In this document: piece by piece, positions 18,889-27,567 of the stretch
Layout of the letters: each line of letters opens with the position of its first letter
Position numbering within the stretch: the first letter of the stretch is position 1
Source: Cognatundibacterium curvum
GTDB taxonomy: Bacteria; Pseudomonadota; Gammaproteobacteria; Burkholderiales; Burkholderiaceae_D
Assembly (NCBI RefSeq): GCF_014284235.1
Contig: NZ_JACOGD010000004.1
Span: forward strand, 248,001 to 312,000
Length of the DNA stretch: 64,000 nucleotides
Direction of reading: 5' to 3'
Program-made: the position numbers and the translations under genes
Notes under the pieces: generated by a model
Database searches by the model: none
Seen by the model: only the letters and a program-made list of their open reading frames with translations
What the model was told of the DNA's origin: nothing

Positions 18889-19272
18889 TTACTCTGCTTT
18901 TGCTGCAACAACTTTACGTGCTGGCAATTTCTCTTTAATACGAGCAGATTTACCAGAGCGTTCACGCAGGTAGTACAGCTTAGCGCGACGTACGTCACCG
19001 CGACGTTTCACTTCGATCGAAGCGATCAGTGGAGAGTACAACTGGAATGTACGCTCAACGCCTTCACCGGAAGAGATTTTACGAACGATGAAGTTGGAAT
19101 TCAAACCACGGTTACGACGGGAGATAACAACACCTTCGTAAGCCTGTGTACGTTTGCGGTTACCTTCAACAACGTTGACGCTAACAACAACTGTGTCACC
19201 AGGTGCAAATTCAGGAATGTTTTTGCCGAGGCGAGCAATTTCTTCTTGCTCTAATTTTTGGATCAGATCCAT
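18889..19272 (-). CDS. rplS: 50S ribosomal protein L19
   Basis: L19 sits at the 30S-50S interface. The product is 127 residues, with the conserved blocks [40 protein letters not shown] and [14 protein letters not shown], and the arginine-rich [20 protein letters not shown]. It is the last gene of the classic rpsP-rimM-trmD-rplS operon and is 133 nt downstream of trmD. That gap contains a small hairpin. Confidence 0.98.
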   Translation of the reverse strand: MDLIQKLEQEEIARLGKNIPEFAPGDTVVVSVNVVEGNRKRTQAYEGVVISRRNRGLNSNFIVRKISSGEGVERTFQLYSPLIASIEVKRRGDVRRAKLYYLRERSGKSARIKEKLPARKVVAAKAE

Positions 19273-19348
19273 TTTTATACTCCGATAACCATCTTGCCGA
19301 CGCTGCAGAAATTCTGACTGATGCCCGGTAGAGGATGGGGGTTAACAT

Positions 19349-19366
19349 GTATGCCAACTGGCATAC
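19349..19366 (-). other. hairpin in the trmD-rplS gap
   Basis: The arms GTATGCCA and TGGCATAC are separated by only two bases. It lies in the 133-nt spacer in front of rplS. It could be part of the rplS leader or a processing site. There is no T-run, so it is not a terminator. Confidence 0.5.
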
Positions 19367-19405
19367 GCCTTACTTCCCTGCAAACAAAAAACGTAAACAG
19401 GAAAC

Positions 19406-20173
19406 TTATAAACTACTTAAAAACTTTTCGTCAGCGCGGCTTAATAAGCCGGCTTCACGTGCGCTCTGAATCAGGTCTGGTCGTTTTTGTGCGCTCGCTT
19501 CCAGAGCACGCTGACGACGCCATTTTTCGATCTCGGCATGATTCCCGCCCAACAGCACGGCAGGTACCGCTTCACCCTCAAACACTTCAGGGCGCGTGTA
19601 ATGTGGGCAATCGAGCAAACCGTTGACAAAACTATCCTCGACTGCAGATGCATCATCATGCAGCACACCGGGGATTTGACGAATGACTGCATCCATCAAG
19701 GCCATCGCCGGAATTTCTCCGCCAGACAGCACAAAATCACCCAGACTGATTTCTTCATCAACACAGCTATCCAGCAAACGCTGGTCAACTGCCTCGTAGC
19801 GACCACACAGCAGCACAACACCACTCAAATCAGCCAGTTGCATCACTTTCTGATGCGACAAACGCTGTCCCTGTGGCGACAGATAAATCACTTTTGGCGC
19901 TTGCGCACCAGCCGCGATTTGCCTGTCTTTGGCTGCCTGTATGGCATCCTGCAAGGGTTTAGCCATCATCACCATGCCTGGCCCGCCGCCGTACGGCCGG
20001 TCATCCACGGTGCGATGCCGATCAGTCGTGAAATCACGTGGATTCCACAACTTCAAGCCACATTTATTTTGTTCAAATGCTCTGCGCGTGACTCCAGACT
20101 GCGTCAGCGCGGCAAACATTTCCGGAAACAGCGTGATGACATCAAACTGCAGACTTGTGCGTTCTGATTCCAT
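19406..20173 (-). CDS. trmD: tRNA (guanosine(37)-N1)-methyltransferase
   Basis: TrmD methylates G37 of tRNAs and prevents +1 frameshifting. The product is 255 residues of the SPOUT knot fold. Conserved blocks are [29 protein letters not shown], the knot sequence [14 protein letters not shown] as read [14 protein letters not shown], and [12 protein letters not shown]. The gene begins 4 nt after rimM in the rpsP-rimM-trmD-rplS operon. Confidence 0.98.
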   Translation of the reverse strand: MESERTSLQFDVITLFPEMFAALTQSGVTRRAFEQNKCGLKLWNPRDFTTDRHRTVDDRPYGGGPGMVMMAKPLQDAIQAAKDRQIAAGAQAPKVIYLSPQGQRLSHQKVMQLADLSGVVLLCGRYEAVDQRLLDSCVDEEISLGDFVLSGGEIPAMALMDAVIRQIPGVLHDDASAVEDSFVNGLLDCPHYTRPEVFEGEAVPAVLLGGNHAEIEKWRRQRALEASAQKRPDLIQSAREAGLLSRADEKFLSSL

Positions 20174-20177
20174 TCGC

Positions 20178-20720
20178 TTAATAATCCGTACCCCAGTCGA
20201 CCTGTATGCTGCGCGCAGCCTGATCTACTTGTTTGACAAAATGTTCAACAAATGGGATCAGCTTTTCGTGCTTGTGCAATTCAGCTTCAGGAACATCCGG
20301 CGCCGCCACCCGTAAAATCGGATGCGCACCGTTATCCATCAGATCGCGTACCACGCCCAGACTTTCGCCGGCCAGGTTACGAACTTCCAGCCCTACCAGA
20401 TCTATCCAGTAAAACTCCCCTTCAGCCAGAGGTGGGAAATGCTTGCGTGAAATTTTAACTGTCGCACCTTTCAGTGCCTCAGCTGCATTCCGGTCAGCGA
20501 CGCCCTTCAGTCTTGCAACGACATCCTCGCCATGGATTTTTGCTTCCAGGCGTGAGATTTCCTGCAATTCCGGCCGGTCTATCCACCAGTCTTTAGCGGA
20601 TAACATCGCATCTGCGTCGGCAGAATAAGGACGTATCCTTACCCAACCCTGAATGCCAAATGCTCCCGAGACATAGCCCACCAGGACCAGATCTTCAGGA
20701 ACATGAACTCCTGCGGACAT
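20178..20720 (-). CDS. rimM: ribosome maturation factor RimM
   Basis: RimM binds S19 and is needed for maturation of the 30S head. The product is 180 residues from ATG 20720. The N-terminal RimM domain starts with [20 protein letters not shown], and the C-terminal PRC-barrel domain includes [14 protein letters not shown] and [14 protein letters not shown] longer frame from 20774 overlaps rpsP and is rejected. The chosen start is 13 nt beyond the rpsP stop. Confidence 0.95.
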   Translation of the reverse strand: MSAGVHVPEDLVLVGYVSGAFGIQGWVRIRPYSADADAMLSAKDWWIDRPELQEISRLEAKIHGEDVVARLKGVADRNAAEALKGATVKISRKHFPPLAEGEFYWIDLVGLEVRNLAGESLGVVRDLMDNGAHPILRVAAPDVPEAELHKHEKLIPFVEHFVKQVDQAARSIQVDWGTDY

Positions 20721-20733
20721 AGAAAGCAAACTA

Positions 20734-20985
20734 TTAAGCTGCTTTTTTGCCAACTTGAGCAACCAGACGTGCAACTGATGGGGACAGTTGTGCGCCTACG
20801 CCTTGCCAGTAAGCCAGACGGTCTGCAGCAACGCGAACTTCTTCAGCATTGCCAGTTGCTACTGGATTGTAAAAACCGATGCGTTCGATAAAACGACCAT
20901 CGCGACGATTGCGAGAGTCAGCAGCAACGATATTGTAGAAAGGGCGCTTTTTTGCACCACCACGAGCTAAACGAATAACGACCAT
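20734..20985 (-). CDS. rpsP: 30S ribosomal protein S16
   Basis: S16 is a small-subunit assembly protein of 83 residues. It opens with the conserved [20 protein letters not shown], followed by [21 protein letters not shown] and the [16 protein letters not shown] segment. It is the first gene of the rpsP-rimM-trmD-rplS operon. A promoter with a perfect TATAAT lies about 45 nt upstream. Confidence 0.98.
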   Translation of the reverse strand: MVVIRLARGGAKKRPFYNIVAADSRNRRDGRFIERIGFYNPVATGNAEEVRVAADRLAYWQGVGAQLSPSVARLVAQVGKKAA

Positions 20986-21028
20986 AATATTTCCAAAAAA
21001 AATGTACTAAACGCGGAAAAAGCTGTAG

Positions 21029-21058
21029 ATTATAGCCCGCTTAAATCAAAAGAAGCAA
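21029..21058 (-). promoter_or_regulatory. likely sigma-70 promoter of the rpsP operon
   Basis: On the minus strand a perfect TATAAT (21034-21029) has TTGCTT 18 nt upstream (21058-21053). The distance to the rpsP ATG at 20985 is suitable. The TM2 gene is divergent on the other side. Confidence 0.55.
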
Positions 21059-21152
21059 GGATTATCCAAGATATCCTGTCACCCCGTCTGCTTTTCGACA
21101 CCAGCAGAGTGTTAGTCTACAATCAACCCCTCTGAGACTACCTGCTAAAGCC

Positions 21153-21569
21153 ATGACCACATCCCCGAAAAACAAGACGCTGGCGAGCTTACTGGCGATT
21201 ACCCTGGGCAGCCTGGGTGCACATCGCTTCTATTTACACGGCTGGCGCGATAAGCTGGGCTGGTTGCATTTTAGCAGCTTACCGGTCTCCGCCCTGATCG
21301 CCAGCATTTTCTTTGGCTGGCCAGGCCTGTTCAGTTACGGCTTACTCATCCTGTCATTTCTGATTGCACTGCTATGCGGCCTGGTATTCGGCCTGACTGC
21401 GGATGAGAAATGGGACGCGCAATATAATCCAGGTGCCCCCGGCTACAGTGATTCTGGCTGGTTGCTGGCCTTGCTACTGGTGCTGGCTACCGGTGTCGGT
21501 GCAATAGCCCTGATAGGCGTGTTAGCACGCAGCTTTGACCTGCTTTACACTGGCGGCGCCTACGGCTAA
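21153..21569 (+). CDS. TM2 domain-containing membrane protein
   Basis: The product is a 138-residue membrane protein. The N-terminus has the TM2-domain signature LGSLGAHRFYLHGWRDKLGW. There are about three further hydrophobic segments at about 40-60, 65-85 and 100-125, separated by an acidic loop. The family's function is not established. It is divergent from the rpsP operon and ends just before a terminator shared with the acyl-CoA dehydrogenase gene. Confidence 0.82.
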   Translation: MTTSPKNKTLASLLAITLGSLGAHRFYLHGWRDKLGWLHFSSLPVSALIASIFFGWPGLFSYGLLILSFLIALLCGLVFGLTADEKWDAQYNPGAPGYSDSGWLLALLLVLATGVGAIALIGVLARSFDLLYTGGAYG

Positions 21570-21592
21570 AACCCCAGCCCTGAGAACCGCGT

Positions 21593-21632
21593 AAAAAAGC
21601 CCGGGGCAGTTTGAACTGCACCCGGGCTTTTT
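21593..21632. terminator. bidirectional rho-independent terminator
   Basis: A long stem, A6-GCCCGGGGCAGTT / AACTGCACCCGGGC-T5, has one small internal mismatch. It is between the convergent TM2 and acyl-CoA dehydrogenase genes. Confidence 0.9.
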
Positions 21633-21677
21633 AGATTCCGTCACTGCCCAGAAATCAGGCGGTGAACACCAGTTGAA

Positions 21678-23468
21678 TCAGAACTGATCTTCACGCAATG
21701 CCAGCACGCCTGCACTGCCATCCACGATAGCAGAGCGCAAACCTTGCGCGGCAGACAGGATATGGTCAGCAAAGAAACGCGCAGTGGCGATCTTGGCTTG
21801 CAGGAAGTCAGCATCACCCTGACCCGCCTGCAATTGTTGCTGCGCAATCACTGCGGCACGCGCCATTTGCCAGCCACCGAGCACGATACCAGCCAGCTTC
21901 AGATACAACACGCTGCCAGCAAATACGCCTTTGATATCCTGCTTCACATTTGCCACCACAAAGTTAACTACATCTTCCAGTGCAGCAGAACCCGCCGCCA
22001 GCTGATGCTGAATCGCGACGCTGTCTGTGGTTGCCAGCAGAGCCAGCGCTTCTTCTGTCTCACGCACACGTGCGATCAATGCCTTGGCAGTGGCACCACC
22101 ATCACGTGCCGTTTTACGGCCCACCAGATCATTCGCCTGAATTGCGGTCGTACCCTCGTAAATCGTGAGGATTTTCGCGTCACGGTAATGCTGTGCTGCG
22201 CCGGTTTCTTCGATAAAGCCCATACCGCCATGCACTTGCACACCAGTCGAAGTCACGTCCAGCGACATCTCTGTCGACCAGCCTTTCACGATAGGCACCA
22301 GGTATTCATAGACAGCCTGGTTTTCTTTGCGAATTGCCGCGTCGGTATGGTGATGTGCAATATCACTGAAACCCGCAGCCACGTAAGCCAATGCGCGCGC
22401 GCCTTCAGTCTGTGCGCGCATCGACATCAGCATGCGACGCACGTCAGGATGATGAATAATCGCAACCGGACCAGCAGAACCTGCCAGATCACGCGACTGC
22501 ACGCGGTCACGCGCATATTGAACGGCTTTTTGATAAGCACGCTCAGCCACGCCTATGCCCTGCAGACCAACGCCAAAGCGGGCTGCATTCATCATGATGA
22601 ACATGTATTCCAGACCACGGTTTTCTTCACCGACCAGCGTGCCTATCGCACCACCGTGATCGCCGAACTGCAATACCGCAGTCGGGCTGGCTTTGATACC
22701 CAGCTTATGTTCTATCGATACGCAATGCGCATCGTTGCGCTCGCCCAGGCTGCCATCGGCATTGACCAGATATTTAGGCACGATGAACAGGGAAATACCT
22801 TTGACACCCTCAGGCGCGTCCGGCGTACGTGCCAGCACCAGATGGACGATATTTTCTGCCATATCGTGCTCACCATAGGTGATGAAAATTTTAGTGCCGA
22901 AAATTTTATAGCTACCATCGCCTTGCGGAACTGCACGGCTGCGTACCATGGCCAGATCAGAACCAGCCTGAGGCTCGGTCAGATTCATCGTACCAGTCCA
23001 TTTACCGGAAATCAGATTTTCCAGATAAATCGCTTTTTGCTCATCGCTACCCGCTGTCAGCAAAGCCTCAATCGCACCATCAGTCAGCAAAGGGCACAAA
23101 GCAAAGGAAATACTGGCGGAATTCAACATTTCGATACACGGCGTCGCAACCAGCTTAGGCAAGCCCTGACCACCGAATTCCTGCGGATGCTGAACACCCT
23201 GCCAGCCCGCCTCACCAAACAGTTTGAATGCTTCTTTGAAGCCCTTAGTGGTGAATACCTGACCATCCTGCCAGTAACTTGGCGCCTTATCGCCCTCCCA
23301 GTTCAAAGGTGCAACGACTTCACCGGCAAACTTGGCATTTTCTTCCAACACGGCTTCAACCGTTTCCGCAGTAGCATCTTCGCAACCCGGCAATACGTTC
23401 ACATCAGACAAACCGGCGAGTTCATTGATCGCAAACAGCATGTCTTTTACAGGAGCAACATAACTCAT
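21678..23468 (-). CDS. acyl-CoA dehydrogenase, DmdC-type (about 600 aa)
   Basis: The product is 596 residues. It belongs to the long acyl-CoA dehydrogenases with an extra C-terminal domain (3-methylmercaptopropionyl-CoA dehydrogenase-like). FAD-binding motifs are GTMNLTEPQAGSDLAMVRS and KIFITYGEHDM. The family's acid motif ILTIYEGTTAIQANDLVGRK contains the expected catalytic Glu. The substrate may be a medium or long acyl-CoA rather than DMSP products. A TTG at 23480 would add four residues; the ATG at 23468 with GGGA before it is preferred. It is downstream of etfB-etfA on the same strand, its electron acceptor. Confidence 0.93.
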   Translation of the reverse strand: MSYVAPVKDMLFAINELAGLSDVNVLPGCEDATAETVEAVLEENAKFAGEVVAPLNWEGDKAPSYWQDGQVFTTKGFKEAFKLFGEAGWQGVQHPQEFGGQGLPKLVATPCIEMLNSASISFALCPLLTDGAIEALLTAGSDEQKAIYLENLISGKWTGTMNLTEPQAGSDLAMVRSRAVPQGDGSYKIFGTKIFITYGEHDMAENIVHLVLARTPDAPEGVKGISLFIVPKYLVNADGSLGERNDAHCVSIEHKLGIKASPTAVLQFGDHGGAIGTLVGEENRGLEYMFIMMNAARFGVGLQGIGVAERAYQKAVQYARDRVQSRDLAGSAGPVAIIHHPDVRRMLMSMRAQTEGARALAYVAAGFSDIAHHHTDAAIRKENQAVYEYLVPIVKGWSTEMSLDVTSTGVQVHGGMGFIEETGAAQHYRDAKILTIYEGTTAIQANDLVGRKTARDGGATAKALIARVRETEEALALLATTDSVAIQHQLAAGSAALEDVVNFVVANVKQDIKGVFAGSVLYLKLAGIVLGGWQMARAAVIAQQQLQAGQGDADFLQAKIATARFFADHILSAAQGLRSAIVDGSAGVLALREDQF

Positions 23469-23694
23469 AGCTTTTCCCAAAATAGTGAGGACCTACAATT
23501 ATTCAAACCTTGCTAATCGTGCTCAGAGCAACACGCACAAACGCTGGTCGTAAAAAAAGGACAGAATCAGCAATGTGTCACAACAACAATTTCTATGCTG
23601 TCAATCACGCGACAAACCACTCACTCTGTCCTCGGTGGATATCAGGCAAGCTGCATATCCACGGGTATTTCATGTCAACTCAAGCCAACTGCAA

Positions 23695-24627
23695 TCAGCC
23701 CAGTTCAGCAACCAGTTGCGGAACGATCTCAAACAGATCGCCAACGATACCGTAGTCAGCCACAGAGAAAATCGGTGCTTCCGGATCTTTATTGATAGCA
23801 ACGATAGTTTTGGAGTCTTTCATCCCTGCCAAATGCTGGATCGCGCCGGAAATACCGACTGCAATGTACAGCTGAGGCGCAACGATCTTACCGGTCTGAC
23901 CAACCTGCCAGTCATTTGGCACATAGCCAGCATCGACCGCAGCACGGGATGCACCCATCGCCGCGCCCAGCTTATCTGCCAGCGGTTCCAGTACTTTGAA
24001 CGCGTCAGCAGAACCCATGCCACGACCGCCGGAAACGATGATTTTGGCTGCCGTCAGTTCTGGACGATCAGATTTCGCCACCTCACGCGAAACGAAAGCA
24101 GACTTGCCGGAATCAGCAACTGCAGCGATTGTTTCTACAGCAGCAGAACCACCGCTGGCAGCAGCTGCATCAAAACCTGTGCTACGCACGGTGATGACTT
24201 TGACTGCATCGGAAGATTGCACAGTAGCGATAGCATTACCGGCATAGATAGGACGCTCAAAGGTATCTGGTGCGTCAACTTTAGTGATTTCAGAAATCTG
24301 TGCTACGTCCAGCTTCGCTGCGACGCGTGGCAGTATGTTTTTACCGTAAGCGGTTGCCGGTGCCAGGATATGGCTGTAAGCAGCAGCAACTGCCAGCACT
24401 TGTTCAGCAATGTTTTCTGCCAGTCCATCTGCAAAATGTGCCGCGTCAGCGTGCAATACCTTGCTCACGCCAGCGATTTGAGCAGCTGCAGCAGCAGCGG
24501 CGCCAGCATTGGAGCCAGCAACCAGTACGTGCACATCACCACCGCATTGGAGAGCGGCAGTAACGGTATTCAAAGTGCTGCCCTTCAGGCCAGCATTGTC
24601 GTGTTCAGCGATGACGAGTGTAGTCAT
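23695..24627 (-). CDS. etfA: electron transfer flavoprotein subunit alpha
   Basis: ETF-alpha binds FAD and carries electrons from acyl-CoA dehydrogenases to ETF:quinone oxidoreductase. The product is 310 residues. The FAD domain shows [20 protein letters not shown] and the C-terminal signature region [24 protein letters not shown] four codons earlier is possible, but ATG 24627 has the family start [11 protein letters not shown]. It follows etfB by 89 nt and precedes the acyl-CoA dehydrogenase by 226 nt. Confidence 0.97.
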   Translation of the reverse strand: MTTLVIAEHDNAGLKGSTLNTVTAALQCGGDVHVLVAGSNAGAAAAAAAQIAGVSKVLHADAAHFADGLAENIAEQVLAVAAAYSHILAPATAYGKNILPRVAAKLDVAQISEITKVDAPDTFERPIYAGNAIATVQSSDAVKVITVRSTGFDAAAASGGSAAVETIAAVADSGKSAFVSREVAKSDRPELTAAKIIVSGGRGMGSADAFKVLEPLADKLGAAMGASRAAVDAGYVPNDWQVGQTGKIVAPQLYIAVGISGAIQHLAGMKDSKTIVAINKDPEAPIFSVADYGIVGDLFEIVPQLVAELG

Positions 24628-24716
24628 GATGTTTTCCACTTAATAAAGCACCAGCATCAGATCTGGTGCAAAGATTCGTAAAAGATGTGTCTGTATCAGC
24701 AAGCAAGCCGGGCAAA

Positions 24717-25469
24717 TCAGCCCAGTACCTTGGCTTCATTTTTCAGTTTGGACACCAGTGTCGCGACGTCAGGTACGGTAATACCGGCGCTGCGTTTTGC
24801 TGGCTCAGCGACTTTCAGTGTCTTGACGCGGGAAGTCACATCCACACCCAGATCAGCAGGTTTCACATTGTCCAGCTGCTTTTTCTTTGCTTTCATGATG
24901 TTAGGCAAAGTCACATAGCGTGGCTCGTTCAGACGCAGATCGGTCGTTACGATGGCTGGCAGCGTCAGAGCGACTGTTTCCAGGCCGCCGTCAACTTCAC
25001 GGGTCACTGTTGCTTTACCGTCAGCGACTGTGACTTTCGATGCGAAAGTCGCCTGTGGCCAGCCCAGCAATGCGGCCAGCATCTGACCTGTCTGATTGCA
25101 GTCATCATCAATCGCTTGCTTACCCAGGATGATCAGTTGTGGCTGTTCTTTGTCTGCCAATGCCTTGAGCAGTTTTGCCACTGCCAATGGTTGCAGCTCA
25201 GCATCGGTTTCCACCAATATGCCGCGATCTGCGCCAATGGCCATCGCAGTACGCAATGTTTCCTGGCATTGTGTAACGCCACAGGAAACCGCAACGATTT
25301 CAGTGACCGCACCAGCTTCTTTGAGACGGGTAGCTTCTTCCACCGCGATTTCATCGAATGGGTTCATCGACATTTTGACGTTAGCAATATCAACGCCAGT
25401 GCCATCGGATTTAACACGTACTTTGACGTTGTAATCGACTACTCGTTTGACTGGTACCAGGACTTTCAT
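24717..25469 (-). CDS. etfB: electron transfer flavoprotein subunit beta
   Basis: ETF-beta holds AMP and forms the heterodimer with EtfA. The product is 250 residues, beginning [19 protein letters not shown]. It carries [20 protein letters not shown] and the ETF-beta signature [20 protein letters not shown] followed by [19 protein letters not shown]. It is the first gene of the etfB-etfA unit. Its promoter must lie in the 0.6-kb gap to the right, which also contains a MITE-like repeat close to the start codon. Confidence 0.97.
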   Translation of the reverse strand: MKVLVPVKRVVDYNVKVRVKSDGTGVDIANVKMSMNPFDEIAVEEATRLKEAGAVTEIVAVSCGVTQCQETLRTAMAIGADRGILVETDAELQPLAVAKLLKALADKEQPQLIILGKQAIDDDCNQTGQMLAALLGWPQATFASKVTVADGKATVTREVDGGLETVALTLPAIVTTDLRLNEPRYVTLPNIMKAKKKQLDNVKPADLGVDVTSRVKTLKVAEPAKRSAGITVPDVATLVSKLKNEAKVLG

Positions 25470-25536
25470 AGTTCTGCCTTTATGAGCTAATGAGGGATAC
25501 AGAAAAGTTAAAATTTAAATACTTAAAATACTTAAT

Positions 25537-25637
25537 GGGACTTACGCAAAATTGTCCCAGCAAGGCATAGCGACGCAGGCAGTACGCAGTGTACGACAAG
25601 GAGCCATAACGCCGCTGGGGCGGTTTTGCGTAAGTCC
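25537..25637. mobile_element. MITE-like imperfect palindrome, about 101 bp
   Basis: The two ends are inverted copies: GGACTTACGCAAAA at the left (from 25538) and TTTTGCGTAAGTCC at the right (to 25637). Similarity continues inward for about 20 further bases with scattered mismatches (TTGTCCCAGC against CCGCCCCAGC). The centre has GTAC on both sides of GCAGT, so the whole unit can fold into one long hairpin. TACTTAA stands directly left (25529-25535, one base away) and directly right (25638-25644), as a target duplication would. There is no coding capacity, so any mobility would rely on a transposase elsewhere. Confidence 0.65.
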
Positions 25638-25757
25638 TACTTAACTAACAGGATGCATTTACAGGAAATCTACGCGTAGCGTATTTAAACTTTGTAGCAA
25701 CATCGTTGATGTACAAATAAAGCATCTTAAGCGTTTTGGGCCAATTGCGCACTCAAA

Positions 25758-25786
25758 TTGACGTATACGTAAATCTTAAGAATTAT
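25758..25786 (+). promoter_or_regulatory. possible plus-strand promoter in the etfB-tusA gap
   Basis: TTGACG and AATTAT are separated by 17 nt. The palindrome ACGTATACGT (25761-25770) overlaps the -35 box. No plus-strand protein gene follows, but a strong terminator lies about 200 nt downstream. Confidence 0.3.
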
Positions 25787-25953
25787 AAATCGAAACTATC
25801 AACATTTCCGCAAATTTAGCACGATCGTTCCTTTTTTGCGCAAACTGAAGCTAGAGCAGTAGGTCTAATCCCCAGAAATACCTGCAAAATTGCGACATCC
25901 TGTCGGTAATTAGCCCAAACAGTCAAATACAACAGCGACGCCGGATAAATAGC

Positions 25954-25996
25954 TAATAATAAAAAACCCGCCTGTTTAGCGGGTTTTTTATTATTA
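25954..25996. terminator. strong bidirectional terminator downstream of tusA
   Basis: A perfect 18-bp stem, TAATAATAAAAAACCCGC paired with its complement, has a 7-nt loop. T-runs are present on both strands. It can end the minus-strand tusA transcript and any plus-strand transcript from the gap. Confidence 0.9.
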
Positions 25997-26082
25997 GCAT
26001 GATGCTTGAAATTAACACGTACATCTTAGGCTGAGAATAGTCTGTGCGTATATATGGCACAGACACAAACTGCCAGCAGTGC

Positions 26083-26310
26083 TTATTTGCGTTTGATGAA
26101 ATACTCAAACTCACTGCTCTTTTCCTCGTGCGCCAGCAATTCATTGCCAGTCTGTTTGGAAAATGCCTTGAAGTCACGCACTGAGCCTGGATCGGTCGCC
26201 AGCACATGCAGCACTTCGCCGGTAATCATCTCGGCCAGCGCCTTTTTAGTCTTCAGAATAGGCAGTGGACAATTCAGTCCACGGGCATCCAGTTCTTTAT
26301 TGAATTGCAT
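26083..26310 (-). CDS. TusA/SirA family sulfurtransferase
   Basis: The product is 75 residues. It contains the family motif DARGLNCPLPILKTKKAL, with the cysteine that carries persulfide sulfur. TusA-type proteins relay sulfur for tRNA thiolation and other sulfur chemistry. Which branch this one belongs to cannot be decided without neighbours of the tus pathway, and none are seen. An AGGAA ribosome site precedes the ATG. Confidence 0.9.
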   Translation of the reverse strand: MQFNKELDARGLNCPLPILKTKKALAEMITGEVLHVLATDPGSVRDFKAFSKQTGNELLAHEEKSSEFEYFIKRK

Positions 26311-26539
26311 GATTTTTCCTGTAGCAGCAAATGGATTACGACCATTCGCAAAACTTGTGATGCACCAATTCTACCGGAATTTCGACAGACATGGTGCAAT
26401 GCAGCACACTAACAACATTTTCTGAATTTTCTACCAATATTTTTGCACCAAAATGCAGCAAAGAAACAAAAAACTGCTAAAGCATTGCTTTTAATTATGC
26501 TGCAAACAACATGACAATCTGGATTTTTCAGATGCAGAT

Positions 26540-27049
26540 TTAGAAATCTGTAAAAACCGGTTCCAAGCCTTGCGTGCGCATCCAGTCCGCCATGGCCAGA
26601 CCAGTTCCCGCACGCCAGGGTCGCAGTTTTTCCGGCGCAATCAGGCGATACTCAATCAACTCTTCAGATAAGCGGATTTCGCCGGATGCACGCACATGGT
26701 AGGCAATAATCAACTCATTCTTGCGCATAAATTCATACACACCAATCAGACTGATCTGCTCCGCCTGCAAATTGGTTTCTTCTTTGAGTTCACGTGCCAC
26801 GCCCTGCTCCGGCGTTTCATCACGCTCCATGAAGCCTGTAATCAGTGCAAAGGTTTTTTCAGGCCAGGCCGCATTACGTGCCAATAAAATCTTCCCTTCG
26901 TACTCAACCAGAGCTGCCAGAACAGGCAAAGGATTATCCCAATGTGTCCAATGTCCATCAGGACAGGCCAGCCTGAGTTTGCCACCCTCACCGGAATCAG
27001 CACGTTCGGTCAGGGTCTGCGCGCAGACCGGGCAATAACGTAAGTTCAT
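26540..27049 (-). CDS. NUDIX hydrolase with N-terminal zinc ribbon
   Basis: The product is 169 residues. The N-terminal CPVC (6-9) with C29 and H33/H36 form a likely zinc ribbon, as in NADH pyrophosphatases. The Nudix box is GFMERDETPEQGVARELKEE followed by TNL, where the usual Gly of EExG is replaced by Asn; the metal-binding glutamates are kept. It probably hydrolyses a nucleoside diphosphate linked to another group. The start codon overlaps the stop of the GNAT gene by one base (TGATG), so translation is coupled. Confidence 0.88.
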   Translation of the reverse strand: MNLRYCPVCAQTLTERADSGEGGKLRLACPDGHWTHWDNPLPVLAALVEYEGKILLARNAAWPEKTFALITGFMERDETPEQGVARELKEETNLQAEQISLIGVYEFMRKNELIIAYHVRASGEIRLSEELIEYRLIAPEKLRPWRAGTGLAMADWMRTQGLEPVFTDF

Positions 27050-27567
27050 CAGCGCTGATGTAATGGCAGTAACGGCTGGCGTGGATGCAGCCTGGCCATG
27101 GAATACACATCAGCATAACTGCCGTGACGCAAGGCATGCGCACGGTGTGTACCTTCTATCTCGAAACCGAATTTCTGATACAGATGTACGGCTGCAGCAT
27201 TATCACAAAACACGTGCAACTCTATACGCAATATCGGCAGCCAGTTATCGGCGAACTCAAGTAATTCCGTGAGTAGTGCCGTACCGACTCCACGGCCAGT
27301 AAAAGAATCGGCAACACCGATACCCAGTGTTGCCGCATGGGCCCGTCGCTGTTTTTTCTCAGTGTGCAATCCTGCCGTTCCCACGATCACGCCATCATAA
27401 ATTGCGACCAGCAAGACATCTTCGGCAGGAAAATGCCGTAATTTTTCCTGCCACATATCGAGTGAGGGATGTGGCAGTTGCAGCGTTCCGGCGTAGGCGC
27501 CGGAACTTGCATAGACCCGTTGGATCTGGGCCGCATCAGAGAGTTCTGCGCGACGGATGTGGATCAT
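27049..27567 (-). CDS. GNAT family N-acetyltransferase
   Basis: The product is 172 residues, resembling the YhhY/RimI-like group. The acetyl-CoA loop is [18 protein letters not shown], followed by [20 protein letters not shown] with the typical GFEIEG ending. The acceptor may be an amino acid, aminoacyl compound or protein; it cannot be told here. The ATG overlaps the alaS stop codon by 4 nt (ATGA) and its own stop overlaps the NUDIX start, so alaS, this gene and the NUDIX gene form a tightly coupled operon. Confidence 0.9.
   Translation of the reverse strand: MIHIRRAELSDAAQIQRVYASSGAYAGTLQLPHPSLDMWQEKLRHFPAEDVLLVAIYDGVIVGTAGLHTEKKQRRAHAATLGIGVADSFTGRGVGTALLTELLEFADNWLPILRIELHVFCDNAAAVHLYQKFGFEIEGTHRAHALRHGSYADVYSMARLHPRQPLLPLHQR

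Larger units (their letters stand above)
25470..26082. other. 613-bp gene-free region between etfB and tusA
   Basis: No protein gene is supported. From left to right it holds three copies of TACTTAA, the MITE-like inverted repeat at 25537-25637, a possible plus-strand promoter at 25758-25786 containing the 10-bp palindrome ACGTATACGT, and a very strong hairpin terminator at 25954-25996. The etfB promoter should be here on the minus strand. Confidence 0.7.

Noticed and set aside
18801..18998. N-terminal extension of the NUDIX CoA pyrophosphatase
   Set aside because: It would run back through the rplS terminator and the rplS 3' end in another frame.
21744..23516. 590-codon open frame on the plus strand opposite the acyl-CoA dehydrogenase gene
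   Set aside because: It mirrors the codons of a clear gene on the other strand, and its translation is rich in His, Arg, Cys and Gln without any family signature.
23575..25490. Two long plus-strand frames opposite etfA and etfB
   Set aside because: Shadows of the two ETF genes, with the same odd Cys/His/Ser-rich composition.
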